This document shows positions 16,286 through 26,473 of a stretch of 64,000 bases of DNA, piece by piece. A model generated the notes under the pieces. It did no database searches and was not told the origin of the DNA. It saw only the letters and a program-made list of their open reading frames with translations. Source of the stretch: Ignavibacteria bacterium (GTDB lineage: Bacteria; Bacteroidota; Ignavibacteria; Kapaibacteriales; UBA961); assembly GCA_016720145.1 (NCBI GenBank), contig JADJXV010000017.1, forward strand, positions 30,607-94,606, written 5' to 3'. Position 1 is the stretch's first letter. The number at the start of each line of letters is the position of its first letter. Made by a program: the position numbers and the translations under genes.

Positions 16286-18148
16286 ATGGAACAAATGGAT
16301 AAACGCTCATTTATAGGATTTATTCTTATTGGAATAATCATAACTGCTTGGATTGTTTACAGTTCAACCAATACACGTACTGTAGAACCGGCTCAAACTA
16401 AAGCCGTCATTGAGCAAAAAGAAGCACCAAAAAGCGAGATGTCTACTCCAAAAACGGATAATGATCTTAATAAATTCGGTACGACGTATGGGAAGTTCAC
16501 CGGTAAAAAAGAACAATTTATAACGATCGAAACAGACCTCTACCGAGCAAAAATCAGTACCAAAGGCGGAACGATAGCGCGCTGGGAATTAAAAAAGTAT
16601 AATTCATGGTATGGCGAGCCTGCGCAACTTATTACTCCTCATAGTCGTGAATTTTCACTCCATTTTTTTAGCGAAGACGGAAAAAGTATTGACTCACGAA
16701 AATTAGACTTTACCATATCTCCGGCAGGCGATTATTTTAAAATTCGAGCAAATCAAACCTTAACATTAACTGCACGGCTACAAGTAGCAAATGGGTCATT
16801 TATTGAAAAAAAAATGACATTCCATGGAGACAAGTACAGTATGGATGCCGGTGTAACATTCTCAAATATGGAGAATTACCTCTCACAAAAAAGATTTGAT
16901 GTTTCGTGGAACGGGGGTGTACAGTTTCAAGAGCAAAATAGTGTGGATGAAGCCAATACAGCAGTCGCTATTGCTTCAATGAATGGAACTACACACGAAC
17001 TTGATGCGACTGAATATGTCAATCCATTAAAGTTTGACCAGTCAGGAATAGTTGAGTTTGTCTCGACAAGAACGAAATATTTCTCAGCTGCGATGATACA
17101 GAAAAGCCCGAACCCTGAAGCGACTGTTTCATTGTCCGGAGTGAGAATTGGTGCTGAGCATGGTGGTATGACAGAGAAATACTCAATGTCCTATCGATTA
17201 CCGTATCGAGGTGCTGATCAAACGACAGATTTTACTGTTTATATAGGTCCACAAGATTACGACATTTTGAAAACGTATGGACTTGGTTCCACCATAAATT
17301 TTGGCTGGAGGTGGATTATTGCTCCTATTGGTGAATATTTCATGCTTCCGATATTTTCATTTATTCATCATTTTATTGCTAATTACGGCATCGCAATATT
17401 GATTTTCTCTGCTCTTATGAAGCTGCTATTGTACCCTTTATCTATTTCACAGGTACGCTCTACGCAAAAGATGCAGTTGCTAGCTCCGGAAATTGCCAAA
17501 ATCAGAGAAAAGTATAAAGACGATCAAGTTTCTCAGCAACAGGAAACGATGAAATTGTATTCTGAATATGGCATCAACCCGGCCGGTGGTTGTCTCCCTA
17601 TGATATTACAAATGCCTATTCTTTATGCACTTTGGTCGGTGTTGAGTAATTCGATTCAGCTTCGTCAGGCGAATTTTTTTGGATGGATACATGATTTGTC
17701 CGTACCTGATGTAATCTTTGATTTGGGCTTTAAAATACCTCTCTTCGAAATTGATAAATTTTCCGGATTGGCCCTGCTTATGGGTGCCACACTTTTTATT
17801 CAACAAAAAATGTCAGTCACTGACCCTCGCCAAAAAGCGATGGTCTATATGATGCCGGTGATGTTTACGTTGATGTTCTCAAGTTTCCCGGCTGGTCTTA
17901 ATCTCTACTACTTCACATTTAATCTACTTGGCATTATTCAGCAAATATACGTATCAAAGTTTTCGAAAAACAAACTGACCCTTGCAGACCTAAGAGGGGT
18001 GCCTCGTAAAGAGGGATGGTTACAAAAGAAAATGAGAGAAGCTCAAGAGCTCTCTGCCTCGCAGGGACGTTCAATGCCAGGTCAACCGACACAATCAAAA
18101 AACAATAAGCAATCTAAGCCGCAAAAACCAATCAACCGAAAAAAGTAA
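16286..18148 (+). CDS. yidC: Membrane protein insertase YidC
   Basis: 620 aa from ATG 16286 or 617 aa from ATG 16295. The latter gives the canonical start MDKRSFIGFILIGIIITAW; the open TTG at 16241 is unlikely. An N-terminal TM anchor is followed by the large periplasmic beta domain (about 70-340) typical of Gram-negative YidC. The conserved five-TM insertase core follows (GIAILIFSALMKLLLYPLSI, INPAGGCLPMILQMPILYAL, MMPVMFTLMFSSFPAGLNLY). The C-terminal tail is basic (QSKPQKPINRKK) and suited to ribosome contact. It inserts inner-membrane proteins alone or with Sec. A strong terminator follows directly. Confidence 0.96.
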   Translation: MEQMDKRSFIGFILIGIIITAWIVYSSTNTRTVEPAQTKAVIEQKEAPKSEMSTPKTDNDLNKFGTTYGKFTGKKEQFITIETDLYRAKISTKGGTIARWELKKYNSWYGEPAQLITPHSREFSLHFFSEDGKSIDSRKLDFTISPAGDYFKIRANQTLTLTARLQVANGSFIEKKMTFHGDKYSMDAGVTFSNMENYLSQKRFDVSWNGGVQFQEQNSVDEANTAVAIASMNGTTHELDATEYVNPLKFDQSGIVEFVSTRTKYFSAAMIQKSPNPEATVSLSGVRIGAEHGGMTEKYSMSYRLPYRGADQTTDFTVYIGPQDYDILKTYGLGSTINFGWRWIIAPIGEYFMLPIFSFIHHFIANYGIAILIFSALMKLLLYPLSISQVRSTQKMQLLAPEIAKIREKYKDDQVSQQQETMKLYSEYGINPAGGCLPMILQMPILYALWSVLSNSIQLRQANFFGWIHDLSVPDVIFDLGFKIPLFEIDKFSGLALLMGATLFIQQKMSVTDPRQKAMVYMMPVMFTLMFSSFPAGLNLYYFTFNLLGIIQQIYVSKFSKNKLTLADLRGVPRKEGWLQKKMREAQELSASQGRSMPGQPTQSKNNKQSKPQKPINRKK

Positions 18149-18152
18149 AGAT

Positions 18153-18186
18153 AAAAAAACCCTCCTAATCGAGGGTTTTTTTATCT
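18153..18186 (+). terminator. Bidirectional-looking terminator after yidC
   Basis: AACCCTC / GAGGGTT stem with loop CTAAT, embedded in an A8 and T7 flank that extends the pairing. The rest of the 297-nt gap to 18446 is AT-rich and shows no gene. Confidence 0.85.
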
Positions 18187-18445
18187 TTTGTATGTATAAT
18201 TACGATAAACTTTATCAAAAGTAATACACCTTTACCCACGAAGTAACTTACTAAAGATACAATGGTTTTTATGGTATAATTTGGTTGAATTGATGTAAAT
18301 CAGCCATATAGTTTGAATCTTAAAAGAAAAAGATAAAAACTACTTGCACAATCCGAAAATATTTGCTAAGTTTTCAGGCATTTTTTCGACATACATCTAA
18401 AAATCTATTTCAATACATTTTTTAATTTTTATTTGGAGTTATATT

Positions 18446-20362
18446 ATGAAGAAGAGTTACTCGATGCTCACAGCTATTTTGCTTGTGTGCGCGATGATGT
18501 TTTCGTCAGCACAAGCAGGCGAAATTGACACCAAAAAACTACCGAAGTTACTTACTTCGCCTACCAATGCAGGAAATGAATTTTTCTTTTCATTCCCACC
18601 ATGCTACGAAGAAGAATCAGCCGGATACGAAAATAGTTGCCGGGTATTTGTTTGCTCCGGAGTTAAGCAGCTTATTACTGTAGAAGTACCTGGTAAAAGC
18701 TGGAAAATGACAAAGGTTGCCGTTGCTAATGATGCTATCGAATTTGTCATCCCTACCGGTGTCGCTCAGCCATTCCTCAAAAGAGGATCTCAAAAAGCAC
18801 CTGCAGAGCAAGTATATAAAGGTGCTGCAATCCACGTATCAGCTAAAGCACCAATTGTTTGCTATGGTGTGACTCGATACAATTACACAAGTGATGGATT
18901 CTTGGCAGTACCTGTGTCCTCAATGGGTAACGAGTATATCGTAGCTGCTTGGCCGCAATATACAGCTATCGGTGCGTATCAGTTAGTTGGAGAAACTGCT
19001 ATTTCCGCAGCGTATGATGAGACAGTCGTACAATTTACTATGGGCGGTAATAATTCTTCACAAACATCAGGTGGTTTAAAACCCGGGGAATCAACTACAT
19101 TTAACATGGACAAAGGTGATGTTTTGGTATTTGCCAGTGACGGTGATATACAAGATGTTTCCGGTAGTCGTATAAAAGCAACAAAGCCTGTTGGCGTAGT
19201 TTCGGCTAATCAATGTGCAAATGTTCCCGGTGGAGTTCCATGGTGTGATTATACTTCTGAAATGGAACTTCCTACCTATACTTGGGGTAAAGAATACCAC
19301 GTAACTCCTTTCTATGGCAGAAAAAAGATGCCATATATCAGAATATTTGCAAAAGAGAAAAATACTATAGTTTATCGTGATGGTCAGCAATGGTTGGTAA
19401 TCCCAAAAAATTCAGGTAAACAAGAAGATGGTTATATCGAGCGCCGTGCAGATGACGGCTCACCGAGAGCAATTGTAGTTTCTGCTAACAAGCCTATCTA
19501 TATTGTAGAATATAACACCGGTCAAGCGGATGACAATGTGTCGAGTGATCCATTCCAAATGGTACTCACTCCACTCGAGCAATATCAACGTGAAATTGTA
19601 TTTTGTACACCTGGAGCAAAAACAAGTAATAACAACTTCAAACTACACTATATAAACCTCGTCTATCAATTAGGACCGGCAGGCAATGTTCCGGATGATT
19701 TGGAATTTGCAGTCGTTGTCAATGGTAAATTTGAATGGAAAAAAGTAAGCGTACGATTTGGAAGTACCCCTGGAATGGTATTCAGTACACCGGTAAATGG
19801 ATCTACTTACTCTTGTAAGCAAATTACATTGCCAGGAGATGGTGTTTATCGTATTCGAGCAAAAGCTCCTTTTGCTGCTTATGCGTATGGATTTTCTAAT
19901 TATGACTCGTATGGCTTCCCAACGAGTGTTGCATTGGGTAATTTAGAGCAAAAAGACAGCATTTGCCCACGACCTACCTTCACAGTAAATTGTGATGGTT
20001 CGGTCAAAGACGGATTAGTGAAGGACTTTCCGGATGAAAATGATGTTCGAGTAAATTATGGACTGATTTACATGGATTTAGAGCCGGATTCAAGTTATAA
20101 TTATGACTTCCAATACGACAAAAATCATACTCTCGTTGCAGGTGAAACACGTGAAACTGATTGGACTCTCGAAGTGATAGACCCTTCTCAAAAAGCTCGT
20201 GCTGTTCTTTGGTTTGTAGATAGAAACGGCAATGATACTTCAGTAGTTGTGGAGTATAACCCATCGAAACTCACACTTTCCCCTGATGATTATTTAGATT
20301 TCGGCTTACTAAAGCCAAATCAATCCTTACAAAAACAATTACTCTTACGAATGAATCTCTGA
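18446..20362 (+). CDS. N-terminal part of a frameshifted IgGFc-binding-domain secreted giant (whole gene 18446-22700)
   Basis: 638 codons before an apparent stop. It opens with a signal peptide (MKKSYSMLTAILLVCAMMF, cleavage near AQAGE) and continues with the IgGFc-binding N-terminal domain (FFFSFPPCYEEES, KPVGVVSANQCANVPGG, VPWCDYTSEMELPTYTWG, LTPLEQYQREIVFCTPG). The true sequence ends at about SLQK: at A5 (20331-20335) one A is missing. Restoring it gives KTITLTNESLNPVKV in frame 1, and a second missing base (GG at 20397-20398) returns it to the frame of the downstream part. Secreted adhesin-like function is inferred from the domain. GGAG at about 18435 is a possible ribosome site. Confidence 0.8.
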   Translation: MKKSYSMLTAILLVCAMMFSSAQAGEIDTKKLPKLLTSPTNAGNEFFFSFPPCYEEESAGYENSCRVFVCSGVKQLITVEVPGKSWKMTKVAVANDAIEFVIPTGVAQPFLKRGSQKAPAEQVYKGAAIHVSAKAPIVCYGVTRYNYTSDGFLAVPVSSMGNEYIVAAWPQYTAIGAYQLVGETAISAAYDETVVQFTMGGNNSSQTSGGLKPGESTTFNMDKGDVLVFASDGDIQDVSGSRIKATKPVGVVSANQCANVPGGVPWCDYTSEMELPTYTWGKEYHVTPFYGRKKMPYIRIFAKEKNTIVYRDGQQWLVIPKNSGKQEDGYIERRADDGSPRAIVVSANKPIYIVEYNTGQADDNVSSDPFQMVLTPLEQYQREIVFCTPGAKTSNNNFKLHYINLVYQLGPAGNVPDDLEFAVVVNGKFEWKKVSVRFGSTPGMVFSTPVNGSTYSCKQITLPGDGVYRIRAKAPFAAYAYGFSNYDSYGFPTSVALGNLEQKDSICPRPTFTVNCDGSVKDGLVKDFPDENDVRVNYGLIYMDLEPDSSYNYDFQYDKNHTLVAGETRETDWTLEVIDPSQKARAVLWFVDRNGNDTSVVVEYNPSKLTLSPDDYLDFGLLKPNQSLQKQLLLRMNL

Positions 20363-20399
20363 ACCCTGTAAAAGTCACAGCATTTGAACTAAATCAGGT

Positions 20400-22700
20400 A
20401 ATCAAGGCTTTACTATCGAAAATGTTCCACTTCCATTTACAATGCAACCTGGTGACAAACAAGATATTACGTTTACATTTGTTAAACCTGATGATGGAAT
20501 TTATCTCGATCAAATTGGCATCGGTGATGAATGTCAGTTTGTTTATAGAACACAGCTTAAGGCAGAAGTTGCAAGCCCAATTATCGAAGTCGATGATTTT
20601 AATTATGGTACACGTGCTAAGAATTCCCGTACCCCATGGACACAACTTCTTGTTAAAAATTCAGGACGTGTAGATTTGGAAGTGTATGGTGACGATCATT
20701 TAACAGCACTTGCAGCTACTCCTGAATTCGAAGTCATAAGTTGGACACATAGATATCCTCTCATAATCAAGCCGGGACAGAACATAGCGTTGCAAGTTGA
20801 CTATGTACCTACTACAGTTGGACCTTCAAGTGCTAATATTACTTTCTCAAGCGATGCTAAAGTTAAAGACAGTATTTCTGTACTTCAAGCAAAAGCTGTA
20901 GAACCTGGATTAATAGCTACACCTTATGATTGGAAGAGAAAACGCATAATGAAGTCTTATGCAGATACAATTTATCTTGAAAATTCTGGAACTGCACCCG
21001 TTACGATTCAGTCAGCAAATTGGGCGGTAGGATCAGATGCAACTACATTTAGTGTAGAACCAAATTTATCAGTATTTGCCGGCGTAACTCTTGCTGCTGG
21101 TGAAAGAAGAGCATTTGACGTTAAATTTGATCCAACAACTACCGGTCCAAAGACAGCGACAATTAATTTTGTCACGAACACACCGGGTATTTCTGCAACA
21201 TCACAATTAGATGGTATCGGTATTATTGGTCGCCTTAAAACATCAGATATTGACTTTGGAACTACTGATGTTGATAAGAAACTTAATAATCGCAGACAGT
21301 TCAAACTCGAAAGCACAAGCTGGCAATATGAAGATTCAGTGACTATTTCTGACTTGGCAGTACAAGCCGGTGGAACTATCAAAGAAGATATCGTAGGTTT
21401 GCTGTATAGTACAGATGGTTTCCGTTATAATAAAGCAGAGCACATGTTCCCGCTGACATTACAACCAAATCAATCTTTGATTTTCTTGGATTCTGCTGAA
21501 TTCTTAGCTCAACGTATCGGCTCGGCTTCAGCTTCAATCTCGACTGTAAGCGATGCAGAAGCAGAAGTTACTTCAATATGGACAGGAAATGGTATCAAGA
21601 GTTTCGTAGAAGATCCTAGAATATTAGTTACCATGAATAATGGTTCAAGTTGTGTGGGTGCTCCAACGAGTATATTAGGTAATATCTATAGTTCCGGTAC
21701 AACTCCGTTTCATATTGATAGTATTATAATAGAAGGCGATTTACTCAATGAATTTTCAATGAAAAATCCTGGAGATCCTAGAAATATTCCTACCTTGCTT
21801 CAAGGTACAAATCAAATAGTTGAAGTTCTTTATACTCCTTCTCCGTTAGCTACTGCTCCAAGTACAGTTACGTTACATGTATTTGGTACTAACAGTATAA
21901 GTGGTTCAGATGTATCCTATGATACTACAGTAAACTTTACAGGTTCCGGTCTCCGATATACCAGTACAGCTACAATAGGTACAGCCCTCCCACAAAGCAA
22001 TATGTTTAAAGTAAATATTGGAGATAAAGTAACCGTACCGGTTACCCTAATAGATCCAATCGACCCTAACGCAACCGTTACTAAGTTAGTTGTTACAGCT
22101 ACCTACAACAAGCGCCTCCTCGTTTCATTGCCGAATCTCTTTATTGCAGGTGGCACGCTTAAAATTAGCAATGCAACTGACTCAACCAAGCCAACAGATT
22201 TGTTAGGTAAAGTCCAATTTGAAATAACAAATCCAAGTGGTTCGATAACCGCTGCAGGTAAGCTTGCAGATATGGTGTTTGCTGCTTACTTACCAAATGG
22301 TGATCCTTCAACAGATATTACACTTGATGTACAAGTTGTAGGTAGTGCATGTGCGGTGGTTACATCATCTCCGGGTAAAGTTACAATTAACGAAACATGT
22401 GCATTTGATATTCGCAAAGTAGATGGTAAAGGCGTATCGTATTATCTAAGTGCCGTTACTCCTAACCCGGTTGGCAATAAAGGCGCAGATATCGAGTTTT
22501 CTGTTGGACTAAAAGCAACAACTGATCTATCGCTCTTTACTTCAAGTGGATCTTTAGTATCTATTGTAGCAGTAGGCGTTCTTGAGCCGGGCGCATACAG
22601 TGTGAAGTTACCTGTTGATGGTCTTAGTTCCGGTTCGTACATATTACGAATGACATCGGGTCAATTTACAAGCGAACAGCAAATCATTATCGCCAAATAA
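20400..22700 (+). CDS. C-terminal part of the frameshifted IgGFc-domain giant: anchor-type modules and T9SS sorting domain
   Basis: The first ATG in this frame is at 20442, but homologous text begins at 20400 (NQGFTIENVPLPFTMQPGDK). Repeated choice-of-anchor D/ASH-like modules follow (PGQNIALQVDYVPTTVGPSS, LAAGERRAFDVKFDPTTTGP), then a cohesin-like beta domain (GDKVTVPVTLIDP). A T9SS type A sorting domain closes it (VTPNPVGNKGADIEFSVG, LSSGSYILRMTSG, EQQIIIAK). Together with the upstream part the protein would be about 1418 aa. The two-step frame change (A5, then GG) within 70 nt argues for consensus errors over biological recoding. A terminator follows at 22722. Confidence 0.8.
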   Translation, partial: NQGFTIENVPLPFTMQPGDKQDITFTFVKPDDGIYLDQIGIGDECQFVYRTQLKAEVASPIIEVDDFNYGTRAKNSRTPWTQLLVKNSGRVDLEVYGDDHLTALAATPEFEVISWTHRYPLIIKPGQNIALQVDYVPTTVGPSSANITFSSDAKVKDSISVLQAKAVEPGLIATPYDWKRKRIMKSYADTIYLENSGTAPVTIQSANWAVGSDATTFSVEPNLSVFAGVTLAAGERRAFDVKFDPTTTGPKTATINFVTNTPGISATSQLDGIGIIGRLKTSDIDFGTTDVDKKLNNRRQFKLESTSWQYEDSVTISDLAVQAGGTIKEDIVGLLYSTDGFRYNKAEHMFPLTLQPNQSLIFLDSAEFLAQRIGSASASISTVSDAEAEVTSIWTGNGIKSFVEDPRILVTMNNGSSCVGAPTSILGNIYSSGTTPFHIDSIIIEGDLLNEFSMKNPGDPRNIPTLLQGTNQIVEVLYTPSPLATAPSTVTLHVFGTNSISGSDVSYDTTVNFTGSGLRYTSTATIGTALPQSNMFKVNIGDKVTVPVTLIDPIDPNATVTKLVVTATYNKRLLVSLPNLFIAGGTLKISNATDSTKPTDLLGKVQFEITNPSGSITAAGKLADMVFAAYLPNGDPSTDITLDVQVVGSACAVVTSSPGKVTINETCAFDIRKVDGKGVSYYLSAVTPNPVGNKGADIEFSVGLKATTDLSLFTSSGSLVSIVAVGVLEPGAYSVKLPVDGLSSGSYILRMTSGQFTSEQQIIIAK

Positions 22701-22721
22701 CTTATCCGGAGATAGAAATCC

Positions 22722-22758
22722 AAGAGCGGAAAGGAGAATATCCTTTCCGCTCTTTTTA
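22722..22758 (+). terminator. Rho-independent terminator after the IgGFc-domain giant
   Basis: A 14-bp perfect stem AAGAGCGGAAAGGA / TCCTTTCCGCTCTT with short loop, followed by TTTTTA. Confidence 0.9.
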
Positions 22759-22875
22759 TTTAGTGTGGAATTGATTAACGTATATTAACAAAACCGATAC
22801 AACAAACTGTGATTTTTTTCGTTACCGCACTCCTCAATTTTAACAATTCAACAATAAATTTTTCAGGAGATAAGT

Positions 22876-24441
22876 ATGAATAAACGCACTTTGGTTACTG
22901 CAATTATGCTTATAGGAGTTGGGATTATTTTCGGTGTGGTATTAGTATCTAATTTTGGAAATAGTGGATTGACATCACTTTTTGCCGGGGGAGTAAAAGA
23001 CATTGGTGCAAAAGCACCTCCTGTAGTTACCAGCGAAGTAGTTCGTGCTCTCAATGATGCACACATTAATGTCGCGAGGTCTGTAAATCCTGCAGTGGTC
23101 AGTATTAATGTAATTACAGAAACTAAAGTATCGAAGAACAGAATCCCTGATATCTTTAAATTTTTTGGTATGCCGGACGATGGTAGCGGTCAGGGCGGTG
23201 GAGAAGATAATGGTGGAAAGGACCAAACTGAGAAATCAGAAGGAGCAGGATCGGGAGTAGTGATTACTGATGATGGCTATATTGTGACAAACAATCACGT
23301 CGTTGAAGATGCCAAAGCTGATGGTATTAAAGTGATATTTAGTGATAAAAAAGAATACAAAGCTAAATTGATTGGTCGTGACCCACTGACCGACGTAGCA
23401 GTACTCAAAATAGAAGCGACTGGATTGTACGCAGTACATTTAGGCAACAGTGACAATGTACAGGTAGGTGAAATGGTAATAGCAGTCGGTAATCCTCTAG
23501 GTCTTCATTCTACGGTAACTTCAGGTATAGTAAGTGCATTAGGTCGCGGTGCATTAGGATTGAACAGAGATAATTATGCAATTGAAAATTTTATACAAGT
23601 TGATGCTGCAATTAATCCCGGAAATAGTGGCGGTGGACTATTCAATTTACAGGGAAGTTTGATTGGAATTAATACAGCTATTGCCTCAAGAACAGGATAT
23701 TTTTCCGGATACGGATTCGCAATTCCTGTTAATCTCGCAAAAGCGGTCATTCTCGATATTATGGAAGATGGTAAAGTCGATCGCGGATATATTGGTGTCC
23801 AAATCCGTTCAGTCGATGAAGTAATTGCTAAATCAATGAAACTAGACAAAGTAGCCGGTGTGTTGGTTGACAACGTACTCCCTGACGGAGCAGCAATGAA
23901 AGCAGGACTTGAAAGCGGTGATGTAATATTGGAGCTTGATGGTGTATCTGTCAATACATCCAATGAATTACAAAGCAGAGTAGTAATGCACAGAGCAGGT
24001 GAGAGTATCAAGCTCAAAATTTGGAGAGACGGCAAGTTAATTTCCAAATCAGTTACTTTGCAACCACGAGATAAAGATAAACTTGCCTCCGATGATGCTA
24101 AAAAAGGACTTACAGATGATGAAATGGATACAGACAGCGGCAAACCGGTCTCATTTAAACAGCTTGGATTTACTGTAGGTATGCTGACCGAAAAAGCTAA
24201 AAAAGATAATGATGTAGAAACAGGCGTCGTGATTACAAAAGTCGAACAGTTTAGCGAAGCCGCAGAACGTGGACTCTTTCCAAATGCAGTGATCCTCAAA
24301 GCCGACAAACAGAATATACAAACCCCGGGACAACTTAAAAAAGCATTTGATGCAAAACGTGGTGATATTATTAGGTTGCAACTAAAGACAAAAGAAGGAA
24401 CACGTCTTATATTTATAGAAGTTCCAAAGGAAAATAGCTAA
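22876..24441 (+). CDS. degP: DegP/HtrA-family periplasmic serine protease (Do type)
   Basis: 521 aa. An N-terminal TM or signal anchor (LVTAIMLIGVGIIFGVVLVS) leads to a trypsin-like domain with the triad H141 (VTNNHVVED), D173 (DPLTDVAVL) and S251 (NPGNSGGGLFN). Two PDZ domains follow (about 300-390 with GYIGVQIRSV, and about 425-515). The Gly/Asp-rich loop around residues 100-120 corresponds to the LA-loop region. It degrades or refolds misfolded envelope proteins, fitting a genome with heavy export of large surface proteins. It stands alone, between two strong terminators. ATG 22876 is preceded by CAGGAGATAAGT, a good Shine-Dalgarno sequence. Confidence 0.94.
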   Translation: MNKRTLVTAIMLIGVGIIFGVVLVSNFGNSGLTSLFAGGVKDIGAKAPPVVTSEVVRALNDAHINVARSVNPAVVSINVITETKVSKNRIPDIFKFFGMPDDGSGQGGGEDNGGKDQTEKSEGAGSGVVITDDGYIVTNNHVVEDAKADGIKVIFSDKKEYKAKLIGRDPLTDVAVLKIEATGLYAVHLGNSDNVQVGEMVIAVGNPLGLHSTVTSGIVSALGRGALGLNRDNYAIENFIQVDAAINPGNSGGGLFNLQGSLIGINTAIASRTGYFSGYGFAIPVNLAKAVILDIMEDGKVDRGYIGVQIRSVDEVIAKSMKLDKVAGVLVDNVLPDGAAMKAGLESGDVILELDGVSVNTSNELQSRVVMHRAGESIKLKIWRDGKLISKSVTLQPRDKDKLASDDAKKGLTDDEMDTDSGKPVSFKQLGFTVGMLTEKAKKDNDVETGVVITKVEQFSEAAERGLFPNAVILKADKQNIQTPGQLKKAFDAKRGDIIRLQLKTKEGTRLIFIEVPKENS

Positions 24442-24470
24442 GAAGGTCGCTCGGTATAGCTCTCGCTCCG

Positions 24471-24512
24471 AAAACCTCACGGACATTTAAGCTCCGTGAG
24501 GTTTTCTTTTTT
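24471..24512 (+). terminator. Rho-independent terminator after degP
   Basis: A 13-bp stem AAAACCTCACGGA / TCCGTGAGGTTTT followed by CTTTTTT. Confidence 0.9.
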
Positions 24513-24639
24513 CGTAATTTTGAGTAAAATTCTGTGGTTGTAATAAATTGCATGTTCATCAAGTCATAAAAACATGTTCACGATCCATCTATAATTTTTA
24601 CCCTCTCAGCTTTGCAACTATTAATCATCAAAGGAACTA

Positions 24640-26442
24640 ATGGAGAATCTTAGAAATTTTTGTATTATTGCCCACATTGATCACGGGAAATCAACTCTCG
24701 CCGACCGACTCCTCGAAAAAACAGGGCGAGTTTCAAAACGCGAAATGACCATGAATCAAATTTTGGACGACAATCCCCTCGAGCAAGAACGAGGTATCAC
24801 CATTAAGCTTCACGCCATTCAAATGAGTTATACTGCCAAAAGTGGCAAAGATTATACTCTGAACCTCATCGATACCCCCGGTCACGTGGACTTCTCTTAC
24901 GAAGTGTCGCGTTCACTCGCTGCCTGTGAAGGCGCTCTTCTCGTCGTCGATGCGACACAAGGTGTAGAAGCACAAACCATTAGTAATCTTTACCTTGCAA
25001 TTGAAGCAGGACTTGAAATTATTCCTGTGCTCAATAAAATTGACCTTCCAAGTGCTGCCACGACTATAGAAGGCGTAAAGCAACAAGTGATGGAGCTCAT
25101 CGGCTGTAAAGAAGAAGATATGATCATGGCGTCGGCAAAGGCCGGAATAGGTATTGAGGAAATTCTTGAAGCAATCGTAGAACGTATCCCGGCACCAAAA
25201 GGTGATCCCGAAGCTCCTCTCCGCGCTCTGATTTATGATTCAATTTTTGATGCTTATCGCGGTGTGATTGTCTATTTACGAGTCATCGATGGTACTCTCC
25301 GTGAAAAAGATAAAGTCCTGTTTATGATGGCAAATGAAGTATATGAAGTAGAGGAAGCCGGCGTACTCTACATGAAACGGCAACGAACCGGTGTGCTCAC
25401 CGCCGGAAATGTAGGATATATTACGGCAAATATTCGAAGATTACAGGATACAAAAGCAGGTGACACAGTCACTCACAATAATCGTCGATGTGAGAAAGCT
25501 ATTGAAGGTTTTCGAGAAGTGAAACCGATGGTATTCAGTGGGATTTATCCGGCCGACAGCGATGATTTTGAGAATTTACGGGAAGCACTCGGCAAGCTCA
25601 CGCTCAATGATGCAGCGATATCGTTTGAACCGGAGTCCTCCGCCGCCCTTGGATTTGGTTTCCGATGCGGTTTCTTGGGATTACTTCACATGGAGATTGT
25701 ACAAGAACGTCTCGAACGTGAATTTAATCAAGTAATTGTGACCACAGTGCCGAACGTACGATATAATATTATCCGCACCGACGGTGAAGAATTATGGGTG
25801 GAAAATCCAGCCCAAATGCCACTTCCGGGGAATATTTCCGAAATCAAAGAACCTTTTATCAAGGCGCAAATCATCACGCCTACTGACTATATTGGTGCAA
25901 TTATGAAGCTTTGTCTCGACCGCAGAGGCACATTCATCAATACAGTCTATCTTTCACCAACACGGGTAGATATAAGCTTTGAATTGCCGCTTGGAGAAGT
26001 GATTTTTGACTTTTATGATAAGCTCAAATCAGCAACCCGCGGCTATGCTTCTCTTGATTATGATTATTCCGAATATCGAGCCGGTGACTTACTAAAATTG
26101 GATATCCTCCTCAATAGCGAACCTGTCGATGCGCTCAGTGCCATCGTTCACCGCGCGAAAGCGCACGAATGGGGCAAAAAGCTATGTTCTAAACTCAAAG
26201 AACTCATCCCACGCCAAATGTTTGAAGTAATAATCCAAGCTGCAATCGGTGCGAAAATTGTCTCCCGTGAAACAATCGGTGCCATGCGCAAAAACGTACT
26301 CGCAAAATGCTACGGCGGCGATATTTCCCGTAAACGTAAACTCTTAGAGAAACAAAAAGAAGGTAAGAAGCGTATGAAGCAGGTCGGCAGGGTAGAAATA
26401 CCACAAGAGGCGTTTCTTGCTGTGCTGAGTATTGATAATTAA
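24640..26442 (+). CDS. lepA: Elongation factor 4 (ribosome back-translocase LepA)
   Basis: 600 aa, the exact family length. The GTPase domain shows the P-loop AHIDHGKST, switch II DTPGHVDFSYEVSRSL and NKIDLP. The LepA-specific C-terminal domain is present (MRKNVLAKCYGGDISRKRKL then LEKQKEGKKRMKQVG). It binds ribosomes and influences translocation or subunit assembly under stress. The ATG at 24640 follows AAAGGAACTA. lepB starts 31 nt after the stop, reproducing the lepA-lepB pairing common in bacteria and suggesting one transcript. Confidence 0.97.
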   Translation: MENLRNFCIIAHIDHGKSTLADRLLEKTGRVSKREMTMNQILDDNPLEQERGITIKLHAIQMSYTAKSGKDYTLNLIDTPGHVDFSYEVSRSLAACEGALLVVDATQGVEAQTISNLYLAIEAGLEIIPVLNKIDLPSAATTIEGVKQQVMELIGCKEEDMIMASAKAGIGIEEILEAIVERIPAPKGDPEAPLRALIYDSIFDAYRGVIVYLRVIDGTLREKDKVLFMMANEVYEVEEAGVLYMKRQRTGVLTAGNVGYITANIRRLQDTKAGDTVTHNNRRCEKAIEGFREVKPMVFSGIYPADSDDFENLREALGKLTLNDAAISFEPESSAALGFGFRCGFLGLLHMEIVQERLEREFNQVIVTTVPNVRYNIIRTDGEELWVENPAQMPLPGNISEIKEPFIKAQIITPTDYIGAIMKLCLDRRGTFINTVYLSPTRVDISFELPLGEVIFDFYDKLKSATRGYASLDYDYSEYRAGDLLKLDILLNSEPVDALSAIVHRAKAHEWGKKLCSKLKELIPRQMFEVIIQAAIGAKIVSRETIGAMRKNVLAKCYGGDISRKRKLLEKQKEGKKRMKQVGRVEIPQEAFLAVLSIDN

Positions 26443-26473
26443 CAATGTACTAACCAATTTAATTCGAAATAGT

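Noticed and set aside
23574..24308. 244-codon minus-strand frame within degP
   Set aside because: Ser/Thr/Pro-rich antisense shadow of a well-conserved protease.
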